In this document: piece by piece, positions 20,196 to 32,435 of the stretch | Numbering within the stretch: position 1 is the stretch's first letter | Layout: every line of letters starts with the position of its first letter | NCBI RefSeq assembly: GCF_947179515.1 | Contig: NC_067492.1 | Coordinates: 13,165,513 to 13,229,512, forward strand | DNA: 64,000 nucleotides | Direction of reading: 5' to 3' | Source of the DNA: Apodemus sylvaticus | Lineage: Eukaryota > Chordata > Mammalia > Rodentia > Muridae | Notes under the pieces: model-generated | The model's input: only the letters and a program-made list of their open reading frames with translations | What the model was told of the DNA's origin: nothing | Databases searched by the model: none | Translations under genes and position numbers: made by a program

Positions 20196-21230
20196 CCTAG
20201 TAAGTAATTTTTGAGTTTCAAAGCAATCAGATGAGTTTCAGACCAGGGGACCTAGCTCTTCAGCTTCCGGTGTTCCTTGTCAGTAGAGTATGACTAAATG
20301 CTCCTGCGGTGTGTTTCATACACCATATCTGTAAGGTGAAGCATATTGTAGTCTGCCACATGGCCATGACTTTTGACTGGGCACTGTCAGTACTGAGCTC
20401 TCCTGGAGAGCACAGTGCTATATGGTCACATTCTCAATTCCAGGTTGGAATTGCCATAAGAATCCTGCCCAGCATTTCAAGAAGCAGGGATTCTCACTTC
20501 AGGGTGAGAGTTCTGGGGATTCAGAGCAGTAAAAGAAAAGCAATTTGTCCTCTGCCTTGGCAAGGGTCCAGCATCAGCCTTAGTAGAAAGGCCAATGCGG
20601 CTGGTGCACTGATGCAACACAAAACAGTGGCTTTTATAGTCCTAAATGCATCTCTCTGTCCCTTGAATCCATTATTGTGTGAGTTCCTTGGGGAGGTACA
20701 GCCTTTCTGTATCTAGAAGCGCTTGCTCTCCAAAATCCCTGTCCTGTTAGTTCATAACACAAAGCCTTATGTAACACATATCCTGGGGCGGAAGAGTCCC
20801 TCTTTTTCTGTTCAATGGGCGCAGTTGTGTAGCAGGTAGCCTGTAATGTTTGAACCCATTGATGAATTGAGTTACCCAAACAAGCTGGTGTCTGCTATCA
20901 GGTAGGAAATACAGGGGCTTCCATGCCTCCTGGTTATCAGTGATTCTCTAATGAGCTCTCATTCTCTGAAAATGGTCATAATGGTTTATTTCTTATAGTA
21001 TCCACCCACTGAAGGACAGAAGGTGGGTTTGCAGGATATGTGAGTAGTGTGAGTTTGTGTAAAGGACTCTGACTTTAAATTATCTGGGCAAAAATAATCA
21101 TTCCTATCTCAAAATTCAGTAGTCTGGGGAGTTTTCTTGTCCCAGGGATGCAATCCTTGGGTCCTTATAAATAAACCCATTGGGTATGTACAATGGCTAA
21201 AGCAGCTGTTCTGGAATATGTGAAAATCCT
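20196..21230. other. Unique sequence
   Basis: No recognised repeat or gene over about 1 kb. The 135-codon plus-strand frame at 20309-20716 has no recognisable domain. Confidence 0.5.
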
Positions 21231-21352
21231 TGGAAATTTCAGTGGATCTGAGGGAGAGGGGAGACAGAGAGAGCTGGAAGGAGTAGAGGGAGGGGAGGCT
21301 GTGGTCAGGGTGAGTTATTATATGAGAGACGAATAAATAAAAAGGAGATGAA
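21231..21352 (+). mobile_element. L1 (Lx-type) 3' end, truncated
   Basis: A purine-rich, G-rich stretch ('ctgagggagaggggagacag', 'ggaaggagtagagggagggg') ends in 'atatgagagacgaataaata' and AAAAAG. This is the typical 3' terminus of an old, severely 5'-truncated rodent L1. Confidence 0.6.
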
Positions 21353-22205
21353 ATGTTCAGACTTATGCAGGACCTGGATTCCAGGTCATGTTCTTCTTGT
21401 CTGATTAAATGGTCTTCTCCCTAAGCACACTTGATTCAAGGACTTTGATTGAAACAAAAGGTTACTGAAAATGTCTTGCTTCTCTCCTCACTCCCAACGT
21501 CTCATGGAGAGGTGTAGTGTAATCCCCCTAGTTCTTGGAGCTGAATAAGTTTAATGTCTCAGTGAGTCAAATTGAGGCAACAGAAGTGAAGTTTAGGGAC
21601 ATCTCAGGTCAGATCATCAGAAGGTCGCCTTACAACTTCAGCCCTTATATCTTGAAAGGCTCTGTGTAGGGATGGCTGATGTAGGAACCCCACCATTAAA
21701 CCCCAAAGACAGAGAGTGTGTTGAACAACCCTGGGTCAAAGCATCAGGAACCAGCTTTCCCAGTCCAGCCTCTGGGCTTGGGAGTGAAGTTGTCACATGG
21801 TAAATAACCTTGCTCTGCCCATTGTCCACTATTTCACAAGGATGAGTCATTGGTTTAAGGTCTACCTATTTCACTTACCTTATTCCCCTCCTTCAAGACT
21901 CTGCATTCCAAATAGAATCAAAGTGTACTAGAGGTCAATACCTCAGCCTAAGAACTCACACTAATAGGGAAAGGACACAGTTCTGGCCCTAACATCAAGA
22001 GTTTAATGATTTTCTGTGAGCCTCCATTTTGTTCTCTGGAAAGTGAGATCTCAACCTAAGGCTGACATGACAGTAAGAAATGAGCTACTTTCTCACAAAA
22101 GATGGTTTAAATGGGTCACTCAGACAGAAAACCACCAGTCACTTTGGCCTTCTGCTCATATTTCTCTGTTGGATAAACCATATTAATAACCAACATTTCT
22201 AGAGT

Positions 22206-22208
<3 letters not shown>
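21353..22208. other. Unique sequence
   Basis: No confident element. 'gagcctccattttgttctct' near 22019 is MIR-like but too short to call. Confidence 0.5.

Positions 22209-22288
<80 letters not shown>
22209..22288. repeat. (TC)n(TG)n microsatellite, SINE tail
   Basis: (TC)n at about 22210-22260 passes directly into (GT)n at 22261-22288 and abuts the minus-strand B1-like element. Confidence 0.97.
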
Positions 22289-22292
<4 letters not shown>

Positions 22293-22425
22293 ATTTAAGA
22301 CAGGGTCTCCTATAGCTCAGACTCACCTTGAACTCGATATGTAGCTAAGAATGATCTTGACCTTCTGATAATCTTGCCTCCATGTACGAAGTGCTGTGAT
22401 TACAAGCATGAGACACCATTCCTGT
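22289..22425 (-). repeat. Old B1-type SINE, minus orientation
   Basis: 'aagacagggtctcctatagc', 'ccttgaactcgatatgtagc' and 'gaagtgctgtgattacaagc' follow B1 reverse-complement order. Confidence 0.65.
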
Positions 22426-23694
22426 TATTTTTATATGACACTGTAGATTGAGCCTAGTGCTTTATGTGCTACACAACTACTCTACCACCTGAGTTACAAC
22501 TCTAGCCCCTTGTAGCATAATTTATAGATTACTAAGATATGTTGTCACTATAATTCATTTAATAATAATCTCAAAACTTATGTGCTAGCTATTGTAATTA
22601 TTGATGGCATGGACTTGCCAAATAGAAAATTCATTTATTTCCTCTCTTATTTTGGAGATACAAAAAGGCCTGCTGAGTCTGGCAACTATTTTCAAAGCTC
22701 CCTAGTAGAGGATTGTGTATGGTTCAACCTCAGGAGTTCAAGCAGGCCACGTGATCAGAAGACAAGATTACCATCCATGCAGATGGTCCTTAATAACAAA
22801 ACTCTTGCTACTGTGCAGCATGTGAGGCTGAAACCCCCAAAGGCCTGTAAATGTCATCTGCTTTCTTTGCTCATTTCTGAGCTTGGCACTCAGGTGGGTC
22901 ATTCATCCTTCTTCCAGAATCCTGGAGCCAGGAAGAAACACCTTATCAAAGGTTCATGCCTTTTATCTTGAGGTCAGTGAGAAGAAAAACATCTTATCAA
23001 CTGGGAGCCAAGTTAATATTTATCTGAAGCCCTTAGATGGAGACCTGTGGGCTCAAGGGACAGGTGAGTCATAAGGAGACCAGGACATAGCCCTCAGTAG
23101 GTTCCCAAAGGAAACTAACAGCCTTGGTTGGTGCTAAAGAGTCCCTACTTTGCACATGTCTTTCAGGGAAGAATCAGGAGAGGCTGGACTTTCACTGATT
23201 GACAATTTCTCTCATAAGCATTTGAGTGTTATATATATTCATGGATGCCAGTCTCCCTCATGAGCCAGTTGTGGGCAGTCAATGGCCAGGGCTTTCTATA
23301 CACAATTTTACTCTACTCTATCACAAAACTGAGGAGAATGGAAAGAACAAACAACATTAAAACCTAAGATTGAGTCTTACAGCGGGCTCTGGATTCAGTC
23401 TGACTCAGTTTCCAACCATGCTCTCATGACCCACACCACAGGTTTTCTAAGGTGAAGCTCTTCAAGACTCAGTTGACTTCCCTGTAAGTAGAGGTGATAG
23501 AAGTGGACTTCTTGGCCCACACTCCATTGTAGATGAGATCAGGACCATGGTAGCTCCCCAGCCCCTATGCCCTGTGATTCTGCTTCTATGAAGGCTTAAG
23601 GCCTATTTTCCTGACTGTGAGGGGTGTCTTGAGGCTGTGCCAATATCCTGTCTTCCACTCTCTTTCTAATATTTCCTTGCTTTTGGTCATCTCT
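22426..23694. other. Unique sequence
   Basis: No recognised repeat or gene. The 129-codon plus-strand frame at 22582-22971 has no recognisable domain and no clear splice context. Confidence 0.5.
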
Positions 23695-23800
23695 TCCCCT
23701 CCCTCCCTCCCTCCCTCTCTCCCTCCCTCCTTTCCTCTCTCTCTGTCTCTCTTTGATATGTCTTTCCTCTCTCCCTCCCTCTTCCCCTTATCTCCAGCCC
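23695..23800. repeat. (CCCT)n / (TC)n pyrimidine tract
   Basis: CCCT units followed by TC-rich sequence. Frames across it are artefacts. Confidence 0.93.
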
Positions 23801-24099
23801 CCCTCTAACAAACTCTTCCTGTATAGCCCAGAATACCCTCCCACTTACGGCCTTTTGCTTCATCTCTGTGAGATCAGCGTTATGACTTTCAGTCATTTGG
23901 ATATATCTAATGGTTGGTTTTTAAAGAGAACATAGACCTCAAGCTTGAACTTAGATGGAGATGGTATAGAGGCAGACTTGAAAAATATGGTTCTTATCAG
24001 ATCTTTACATTTGTTCTGTTCTTTTTTTTTTTTCTATAGTGATTAAGCTTTACCCTTGGTGTGATGATCAGGATTTCTTTCACAATGTACCTGAAAGTT

Positions 24100-24205
24100 A
24101 AAATTGTGAGTAGGGAGGCTAATATTAGAGACCACAAGTTCAAGGCTACATTGGACAATTTAGAGAGGCTCTGTCTCAAAGACAAAAACAAAACAAAATA
24201 AGAAT
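24100..24205 (+). repeat. B1-type SINE fragment
   Basis: 'gaggctaatattagagacca', 'caagttcaaggctacattgg' and 'aggctctgtctcaaagacaa' form the 3' two thirds of a diverged B1 with an A-rich tail. Confidence 0.55.
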
Positions 24206-24224
24206 ACCCACAAACAACTGCCAC

Positions 24225-24320
24225 AAGTGCTAGGGCTATACTTCAATGTGGGGGGGGGAGTAGGGTATTTGCATAGCATTACAAGGTCCTATATTCAAGC
24301 TTCAATACTGTATAGACAAT
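24225..24320 (+). repeat. ID/B4-head-like SINE fragment
   Basis: 'gctagggctatacttcaat', a G9 run, 'ggtatttgcatagcattac' and 'tatattcaagcttcaatact' correspond to the tRNA-like head of ID/B4 SINEs. Confidence 0.45.
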
Positions 24321-25568
24321 AATATTAATAATATCATAAATGATGAAATAAATAAAAACTAGCACAGAATATATATGAATGAAACAGAACTGGCAACAGT
24401 GGCATTGTTATTGTCCACAAACAAATTGGTGTTGCCTTCAGCCTCAAAAACTCAGTTCCTGTTCCTATTGACAGACACTGGGCCTTGTATCCACTTTGAG
24501 TCCATCCCAGAGTCCAACATGAGAGCCCTAATAACATGTGGACCCCAGTCTAGACCAAGAGCGTCCCAGACTGAGTTTTCAACAGTTAACAAGAGCAGAA
24601 AGTTAATCCCAAAGATGGGAAGAGAAAGACCACTGACCCAAACCATCATGGCCAAATTATTTAAAGCAAGCCATTAAGTAAAGCAAGTTTTTCTTATTCA
24701 TGTACATAGGCTATTCCCCAGACCCACCCCAAGGTGGAGTACAAGGGATCAGCCTACAATGTGAGGAAGAGAAGAATTTCATAGCTCAGGGGTAGGGAGT
24801 TTCCAAATGGGGAAAATCAGGAGATTATAGGAGCGGAATATAACAAATGGTCAAAACAAGGTAATCCCAAGAGGTAGTCATAATAAAATAATCATACAGG
24901 GTCCTATAACCTTTTGAAACAAAGATGTGATTGCCATTCCTGGACTAGACTGTAGTTAAGGTTACAGGTGGGATATAGATCAATCCTTGAAAAACAGAGC
25001 TTTAATCAAAACCAGGAGTGAATCTAGTTTGTGTTTACTCTAAGATGGTTTTTAAGCCTAGGATGGAGGTAAGCTGGTTCACTCTGTATTCTTCTCAGCG
25101 CTACAGAGTGGCACTAAGCCTAAAACTAGGGCCTGCTGATATTATGTACATCAGGGTATTGGACAAACCTTCAGGGCTATTTGTTTTTCTAAAGAGCTGT
25201 TTAAACTATTGCTTGCTCTCCTCAGCCCCTGCTCAACCTAAAACAGGGATTCCCAGAATTCAGTGCTGAGTGATGTCCCACTGGGGACTCCACTGCTGTG
25301 GCTAACCTCCAGGAGATCCTGCAACTTTTGAGGTACAATCCATTGCGCTCTCCCACTGTCTCCACCCAGGGAGAGAAAATGCTACCCAGGCTTCCCCACC
25401 CAGTGAAGCAGAAACGCACTGGTCAGGGACTGGGAAAAAAAAAGTCTAATTTAAACAGAAATAGCTGAAATAATTGCTGGGCAAATCGAGAAAATGACTA
25501 GCTAAGTAAATTGCTTTTCTTGTGCAAAGTTTCTCTGAGTTTGCCCCTGAGCGGGTGGGGAGGGGCAA
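24321..25568. other. Unassigned sequence, possibly repeat-derived
   Basis: No gene. Two opposing frames (24375-24677 plus, 24452-24655 minus) overlap and show no domain. Parts around 24690-25270 ('cagacccaccccaaggtgga', 'caacctaaaacagggattcc') look like dispersed repeat sequence, but I cannot name a family. Confidence 0.4.
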
Positions 25569-25573
25569 CTCCC

Positions 25574-25688
25574 TGGCTGTTAGTATTCTGTCTAAGCTCC
25601 ACCCCACATTTACCTGGCAATCACCAGGTATGCCCCGCCCCATAGACCTGGCCCACTATAAAAGAGGCTACTTGCTCCTCCTCCTCCT

Positions 25689-25741
<53 letters not shown>

Positions 25742-25850
25742 TCTCTCTTTCAGTGCTCTCTCTCATCCCACTCTCACCTCTCTGCCCCTTGGGCTCTCCT
25801 CCCCTCCCCCCTCTCTCCACGTGGTCATCGCTGACCTCCACTTCTATACT

Positions 25851-25898
<48 letters not shown>

Positions 25899-26033
25899 CC
25901 TCTCTAACTCCCATTCTCTGCCCTGAATAAATTCTGTTCTATACCATGCCTGTGTGTGTGGTCCCTCAGGGGGAAGAGGAGCTTGGGCATGGGCCCGCCT
26001 AAGCACCCTCTTCCCCCACACCGCCGTGCCACA
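25574..26033 (+). mobile_element. Solitary ERV LTR with TATA box and poly(A) signal
   Basis: This 460-bp element starts TGGCTGTTAGTATTCTG and ends CCGCCGTGCCACA, flanked by CTCCC at 25569-25573 and 26034-26038, consistent with a 5-bp duplication. A TATA box (CTATAAAAGAGG) lies at about 25656-25667. A transcribed (CT)n-rich section at 25680-25915 follows, with two (TC)n runs, and AATAAA lies at 25926-25931. A homologous copy sits at 63106-63856 on the minus strand. Family name not assigned. No internal retroviral genes adjoin it. Confidence 0.7.
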
Positions 26034-26038
26034 CTCCC

Positions 26039-26999
26039 TTAACCCCCATTCTCTCTTTTTAAGCCCCCTTTATTGGTGCATTGGCCCTTCTCTGGCTGCT
26101 TAGCTGGGCCCTCTTGCTCGCTCCCAGCTTCTCCTCCCTGGAGTCACCAGGCATTTCCTACTCTACCAGCAGCTCAGCCTCGCTGAGTCATTAGGGGTTG
26201 AACTTCCTGTGGAAACATGGGAGGTTGGAAGGAATTTCTGCTACCACCCAAGGGTCCTCCTGTGGCTCTGTTGTTTTGGTTTCTCTCTGTTATTTTGCTA
26301 TCAAATTCAGATCAACACAAGACCTGCAAAATTGTGGCCTATTCTTTTTTTTTTTTTCAAATAATAGGCACTGGGGGCAACGCCACCCACGGTGTGAGCA
26401 GTTAATGAGTTGTTTCTTACACCGAGGTGAATGTATGAAGGCTAGCATCTAAACCTAGACACCATTTCAAGCCTCTTCATGAAATGATTTACTGTGAGGC
26501 ATATGATCCCAGTCTCTACTCATGCCAGAGTTAGGTCATTGCTCACGGTTGGTCCCAGAGCTGAAACTCTGCTGGCAGGATGTGAACTCTGAACCTCATA
26601 AGGCCTTACCATCTCTTACATGAGGTATGGCCATTCCCTTGTGAGTCTGTGGAGTGCTCAACAATAAGTGAGGCTTGTGCATCACACCCCTCCCTGCAAT
26701 GTGCAGGGAATCTGCAGATGGACTACCGGGGCCAGAGTGGGGAGGACAGAAGACAAATGAGTGTGACAGGCACACCACACTGATGCACTCACAGCAGCTG
26801 TGGTTGTCACCATAAGATCTGCAAGATCAAGTCAGCCAACCTCCAAATGTGGAGGAAGGAGGGACTGCAGGCCCCCAAGGTTTAGCCATGGAACTATTGA
26901 TAGTTGATGGTGGCTGGGGGATGGAGAATCATTTTCTTTAGGGTATGACCTCTGCTAGGTTGACCATGCTCCAGTGGATGGTTCTATATCCATATAGGC
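26039..26999. other. Unique sequence
   Basis: No recognised repeat or gene apart from a T13-type run near 26345. Confidence 0.5.
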
Positions 27000-27545
27000 A
27001 TATAGTACACATATCCATATAGGCATATCCATATATCTATATATATGGATCTATCTATCTATCTATAGGATATATCCATATCCATATATCCACATATCCA
27101 TATAGTCCCTATCCATATAGGCATACAGTACATATAGGCATATAGTACATATAGGCAGAACTAATTAGACTCCATAGGTTTATATAGTGTATATATATAT
27201 ATATATACACATACACACATATATGAACATTGTATATACACATACATACATATATGAACATTATATATACATATATATGTGTACATTCATTATATACATA
27301 CACACATACATGAATATTATATATACATATTTATATACATTATAGACATGCATATATGAACATTATATATACCTATATACATACATTATACACACACATA
27401 TATGAATAATATGTATATACACATATATACATGCATTATATATATTATTATATACATACATTATACACACACATATATATGAGCAAAATGTATATACACA
27501 TATATGCATGCACTATATATACATTATATAGAGACACACATGAAC
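27000..27545. repeat. AT-rich (TATATACA)n / (ATCT)n array
   Basis: About 545 bp of ATATACACATATATGAACAT variants, with (CTAT)n at about 27050-27065. 'gaacattatatatacatat' recurs several times, giving an irregular higher-order period. Frames across it are artefacts. Confidence 0.93.
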
Positions 27546-27675
27546 ATATATACAAAAGAGAATGTGAAATTGTGAGGGGCATGGAGGGTGGGTATGGGAG
27601 GAATGGGGAAGTGAATATGACCAAATACATTGGATACATGTATTAAACTTTCAAAGAATTAATAAAAAGATAAGT
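27546..27675 (+). mobile_element. L1 (Lx-type) 3' end, truncated
   Basis: 'ggcatggagggtgggtatgg', 'gaatatgaccaaatacattg' and 'tttcaaagaattaataaaaa' are the characteristic 3' UTR end of old Lx-type rodent L1s. The 5' side is lost into the AT-rich array. Confidence 0.7.
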
Positions 27676-29387
27676 TTCTAAGACAAGCCTTGCATCATGC
27701 AGGAAGTAAGGCGAGGACACACAGAACCAGAAGTGACCAACAGGGAGAGAAATGGCCTGTGACCCCACTGTGGCTGCTTCTCAGATAGGCTGAGATACAA
27801 CAGAGACTCATACACCGTGTGAGACAAAGAGGGGTTCAGAGAGGTTAAAATGACTCTCACTTCTGTCTAGATGTGGCTTTGGACCCCGGGGAAGTCATTA
27901 TGTTTAAGGCCTAAGGCTCTCAAGACAACACTGTGAACGTTTAACACACTTGTATAAATCGCTTCCCTTGTGTACGAACCGCCTCCCTTAAAACAAACTG
28001 ACAAACAACCCTGTTGCGATTGTCTGAACCCGAAAACTGATCTTTTTTATGAGTTTGTTATCCTATAACTTAAAGAAAAAGACCCTAAAACTTGAAGACT
28101 GTCCGTCCCAAAGAGCTGTCTTGAAGTAAGCCCTAAACCTAATCAGGGATTTCTTCCTGGCATTTCCTCTCTAGTTACAAACAGTAACTTGAGAGCGGGA
28201 GTTGATTGACACCCAGTGGGGACAGCCTGCTCAGGGCCCCTGGCCTGGGAGAACAGGTATGCTGGGTTGGCCTTACTTCCCTGGGGGAGCTTACTCATTT
28301 GTCACCACCCGGGTCCCCTAGGTGTTGAGATGCTTGCCCTTAACACACAAATTCAGAGTGGAGCCTGCCGAGGGTCCACATGAGCTCAGGGAGATCCCCT
28401 CAGACCCAAAGTGAACCCCCCTTCCCCATCCTGGTCAGAAGTCAGAAGGAGGGGTGCCTTTTCTTTCACCAGACCAAATGTTCAAAATTAGGATGTCGAG
28501 AGTTGTTCTGATGTAATCCAAGAAGCTTCTCGGGGACATTTCATTCTTATTTATGATTTTACATACTTTAAAACACTATAATCTTTGGTGACTGAGGATA
28601 ATTTAGGAAATAGTTACAGTGCAGAGTTTTTGTTTTTGTTTTTCCTTAAAACAAAACAAAACAAAATCAAAAGACCATAAATAAGTCTTATATGCCACAA
28701 ATGGAAGATCCAGCTTGAAAATTTTAACATTTGTCATATAAAGAATATGTGAAACAATTCCCTGTGCATAAAGGGAAACAAGGGGGAAATACTAAGTTTG
28801 TAATCAGCCTGCTTGGCAGGAACAAGTGTATTTATTCTTTTTGCCTATCTGACTATTGAAATAATGGACCCCAAGAAATGAGAATCGTCCAAGCAATTTA
28901 TTGCTGGAGGAAGAGGAGGTTGAAGGCAGGGGTGAGGGGGAGGAGGGACAGGCAAAACATGGACTTGTTTCCTGGATAAAGACATAACTTGTCAGATCCC
29001 TTTGACAGAGAGCTTCTTTGCCAAAGCAGCAGAGGGCAGGAGGCCACACCTATGCCAGACAGCTTGGTTGTTTGTGTATCTTCTTTCTTTGGGAAGTACC
29101 ATTACGCTGAAACCTCCAGATGGACTTGGATTGGAGGGTTTCTTTGTCTCTCTTTCCAACCTGGCCACATTGAATAAATATGCTCTTTCTGCTCTTCAGT
29201 ATTAATTTGGTTCTTTTAATGGGCTTGTTGAAGATGGTTGGCTTGGCTGGGTACATAGGCTGTGACCCTGAGTCTGGTCACAAGTTGTCAAACACTCTTG
29301 ATTTTGTTGCTTTGAGATCTCCTGTGGATGAAAATTTTAGGCTCTTGTCTTGAAGTCTGAAGAGAAAACAGCTGGGTGCTTTGTTTG
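27676..29387. other. Unassigned sequence with LTR-like section
   Basis: 27820-27870 ('gaggggttcagagaggttaa') is MIR-like. 28790-29260 resembles an LTR 3' portion, with 'cattgaataaatatgctctt' (AATAAA) followed by T-rich DNA, but the termini could not be fixed. No gene recognised. Confidence 0.4.
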
Positions 29388-29515
29388 GTTGGCTTCTCAA
29401 AATGGGGCCTGACTCTAACACAGGCTGGTCTTACACTCTTGATGACCCTACCTTAGCCTCCCAAGTGCAGAGATTGCGGGTGTGTGAGTCCATCTGAGAC
29501 AACTGTGCTTAGCTG
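29388..29515 (-). repeat. B1-type SINE, minus orientation, diverged
   Basis: 'caggctggtcttacactctt', 'ccttagcctcccaagtgcag' and 'agattgcgggtgtgtgagtc' occur in B1 reverse-complement order. Confidence 0.65.
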
Positions 29516-29845
29516 TCTCCCAACAATGGGCTTTTCAGACTCACGGGATCTATTCATAGACTTTGTTTGAGATGTCACAACTCAAAGTGTGAAAAGATGA
29601 GGTAGAGGGTTAGTCAAAGCCAGTTTCCAGTTGAGTTCTTTCCTGGCAACCCACAGTGTTGAGGGCAAGGTAGAGTTGAGTCTGCTTCTTGGCTCTTGGC
29701 AAGGGTCTTTCCACTTAGAGATCTGCAAAGACAGAAGAAAGGGAATAAAAAGGAAAAGAGCTCCATCTGTTCTCGGGATACACAAGACCCTGGCCAAATA
29801 ACTTGGGGTCATCAAATGATCAGAAGACAGCATGCTTTCAGTAAG

Positions 29846-29846
<1 letters not shown>
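29516..29846. other. Unique sequence
   Basis: No recognised repeat or gene. Confidence 0.5.
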
Positions 29847-29885
<39 letters not shown>

Positions 29886-29992
29886 TATGTCGTAGTTACA
29901 GGTAGTTGTGAGACACCCTGTGTGTGCACTGGGAATTTAAGTCCTCTCCAAGAGCAGCAAATGCTTTTGGTTGAGCCATCTCTCCAGCCACC
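29847..29992 (-). repeat. (TG)n tail plus B3-type SINE, minus orientation
   Basis: (TG)n at 29847-29882 adjoins 'gttacaggtagttgtgagac', 'cactgggaatttaagtcctc' and 'tgagccatctctccagccac', which is the reverse complement of a B2/B3 SINE. Confidence 0.7.
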
Positions 29993-30350
29993 TGTTTGCT
30001 TTGCTCCAGTTTTACTGCCTATAAAGTACGTTGTATCATTTCCATGTGCTGGTTTATTTAAACCACCTGCCACCCTAGAGCACAGTTCCCAGTAAGGTTC
30101 TGTTTCGTCCATGCTGATGTTTGTGATATCTATGGCTGAGTCAATGTCTGTCTGTTCCTCATCTCTGCTGCTTTCTATTTATGTTCTTGATTAAGTTACT
30201 GGGTATTCAGTCCCATAAGGTTTATCATCTGTCTTCAACTTGTGTTACTGTTAATTTGGGGGAATCCCTATAGAATCGCCATATATTATGAAGGAAATCT
30301 GGGCCCTCTCTTGTAGTTCTTAAGAATATCCTTCCCTCTAAAGAAGCAAC
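29993..30350. other. Unique sequence
   Basis: No recognised repeat or gene. Confidence 0.5.
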
Positions 30351-30394
30351 ACTAAGATCATTTAGGAAATGAACTAAGATCATTTAGGAAATGA
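30351..30394. repeat. Perfect 22-bp tandem duplication
   Basis: A 22-bp unit starting ACTAAGATCATTTAGG and ending AAATGA occurs at 30351-30372 and again, identical, at 30373-30394. Confidence 0.95.
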
Positions 30395-30424
30395 AATCAG
30401 AGAAATCACCATGAGAATCTAGAT

Positions 30425-30602
30425 CAGTGGTTGTGTTGACCCCAACCTTAAAATTATTTTCATTGCTATTTTATAGTTGTAATTTTGCTACACTTATGAA
30501 TCATAATGTAAATGTCTGTGTTTCCTCGTGGCCTTTGGTGACCTCTGTGAAAGGGTCATTCGATTCCCAAAGTGGTTGCAACACACAGGTTGAGAACTGC
30601 TG
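30425..30602 (-). mobile_element. URR1-type hAT-Charlie MITE
   Basis: It begins CAGTGGTTGTG and ends GAGAACTGCTG, close to the terminal inverted repeats of rodent URR1 non-autonomous hAT elements. Internal blocks 'gttgtaattttgctacactt' and 'tgtgaaagggtcattcgatt' match that family in reverse. The 8-bp flanks ATCTAGAT (30417-30424) and GTCTAGAA (30603-30610) share 6 of 8 bases, as expected for an aged hAT target duplication. Confidence 0.8.
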
Positions 30603-30610
30603 GTCTAGAA

Positions 30611-32174
30611 CTATAGTTTCAAAGCTGTTCACAAGAAGGATTAGTGTCTGGATTAGAGTTTTGTTCCTACCCTCATGCTCAGCCCTCAGGATGCTCATTT
30701 AGGGGGAGGTAAGAAACCAGAACCCCCTTCTTATATTGGTTCAGGGCCCAACGGTATATTTTTCAGAATGACTGCATTGGGGATTCCTGCCCTAAGTCTA
30801 CCTAGCCAGTTTCTACTTTTTGCTTCCAACATTTGTATTTGAAACACTTTCCTTCTTGCTGTCATTCTTATCTTCTTCAATCATGAGACCTTAGATTCTA
30901 CAGAGCCAAAGTTGAGATAGAACATTCCAGGCATTGTGGAGAGAACTCCAGGAAGATCTAGGAAGTGAAGCTCCATCCAGCAAGCTCCATGCTTCCCTTC
31001 CCTTGATTTTGTGGGAGACAGGATCTGAAACTGGAAACCAAACTCTTGGCACCTGGCTGAAAGCGAGTTGGTACTCAGCTCTGCTGTGTTACCACAAAAG
31101 AAGACATCTTTGTGCATTCGGTGAACTGCAGATCCTGTATGGGAAAGAATTTAGTAGTAGGCATTTAGGCTGTAAGGCACTCACACGGTGCCAGTAAGGA
31201 AAAAACTTTGCAGGCGTGCAGAAACACTTCAGAATTTTTTATTAACCTCAATTGACATCTAGGGATTTGATGGTTATCTTAAAGAAAGCTGGTTTGAAAG
31301 CCCAGCCATTTGTATGTAAACTTTGCCCATTAGCAGAGCTAATGGCTTGAGGACTTGCCTACTAATCTCTCACTTTCTTCTTGCCTGAAGCCCCCTTTAT
31401 GGTCCCCACAGGGACTTAGATTCTCCTCTGGTTTGCAAAAGTTAGAGCAATTGATTATCCTCAAAGCAGAGATGCCTATCTTGACTACGGAAGAGTCCAA
31501 GATGTTCTAAAAAATCTACCTCTTTCCATCCGTACTTTAAGGCTCTGTTACAAAGCAAGCAACCTTCACACTCAGAGATCCCCTTACCATTACTGCTGTT
31601 CTTTCTATAAGTGGCACAGGGACAGGTTACTTACCAATGTTATAGGGCCTATCAGAAGGCAAGGGTTGAGCTGTGTGTTACTCTTTCCTGGTGTTTCCTA
31701 GGTGTCCACCAGGAAAGGTCTGTGTGCCGCTAGTTGGAAGTGCTAACCTCTCTAGGCTTGCCAAATTTAGCAAAGGAAAACACAGGACACCTACTTAAAT
31801 GTAGTTTTTAGACAAATAATAAACATGTTTTTCAGTCTATGCACTGAATAGGGTAACAGGTATACTTGCAGGTAAAATTATCCTCTATTTTTTTTCCTGA
31901 AATTCATATTTAAGTGGATCTTTGTATTTTATCAGGCAGCTCCACCCCTTTCCGGTCTCTGCTGATGCCTTTTTCTGAATGAAGAATGGACTCAGCTCAG
32001 ACAGGAAATGATACCAAGTCAGTCCTTAGTAACAGGTTTTGGTTTCATGATACATGCTTGTACAGTTACATTTTAATTCAGAGAAAATAATGCCAGTTAT
32101 GCATTTAGATTATTTTGTTTTAAAAGAAATTTAATTTTAAGATAAATTTAAGTCAAAAACTAAAAAAGGGAGTT
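30611..32174. other. Unique sequence
   Basis: No recognised repeat or gene. Opposing frames at 30881-31197 have no domain. Confidence 0.5.
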
Positions 32175-32400
32175 ATGGTAGTTTTGCCAATTTAACAGAT
32201 TCTAGAATTACCCAGGAGACCCAGCCTCTGGTCACATCTGGGGTATTGCTTTTATTGCATTGATTGACGTGAAAAGACATGTCCACTGTGGGTGGCACCA
32301 TTCCCTGGCTGGGATCCTGGACTGTCTGAATGGCGAAGGGGAGCTGAACAGTAGCATTCCTTCATCTGTCTCTGTTTCCTGACTACAATGATACAATGTA
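32175..32400 (+). mobile_element. Old MaLR/MLT-like LTR fragment
   Basis: 'ggtagttttgccaatttaac', 'cattgattgacgtgaaaaga' and 'ggctgggatcctggactgtc' occur in the order seen in MLT1-like/rodent MaLR LTRs. The boundaries are approximate and the 3' end is lost before a C-rich tract. Confidence 0.5.
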
Positions 32401-32407
32401 ACTACTT

Positions 32408-32435
32408 CCCCACCCCACCCCCACCCCCACCCCCA
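32408..32435. repeat. (CCCCCA)n short array
   Basis: Five CCCCAC-type units, with a G-rich complementary strand. Confidence 0.93.

Noticed and set aside
28790..29260. Another ERV LTR
   Set aside because: AATAAA and a T-rich end are present, but no TG..CA termini or target duplication could be placed.
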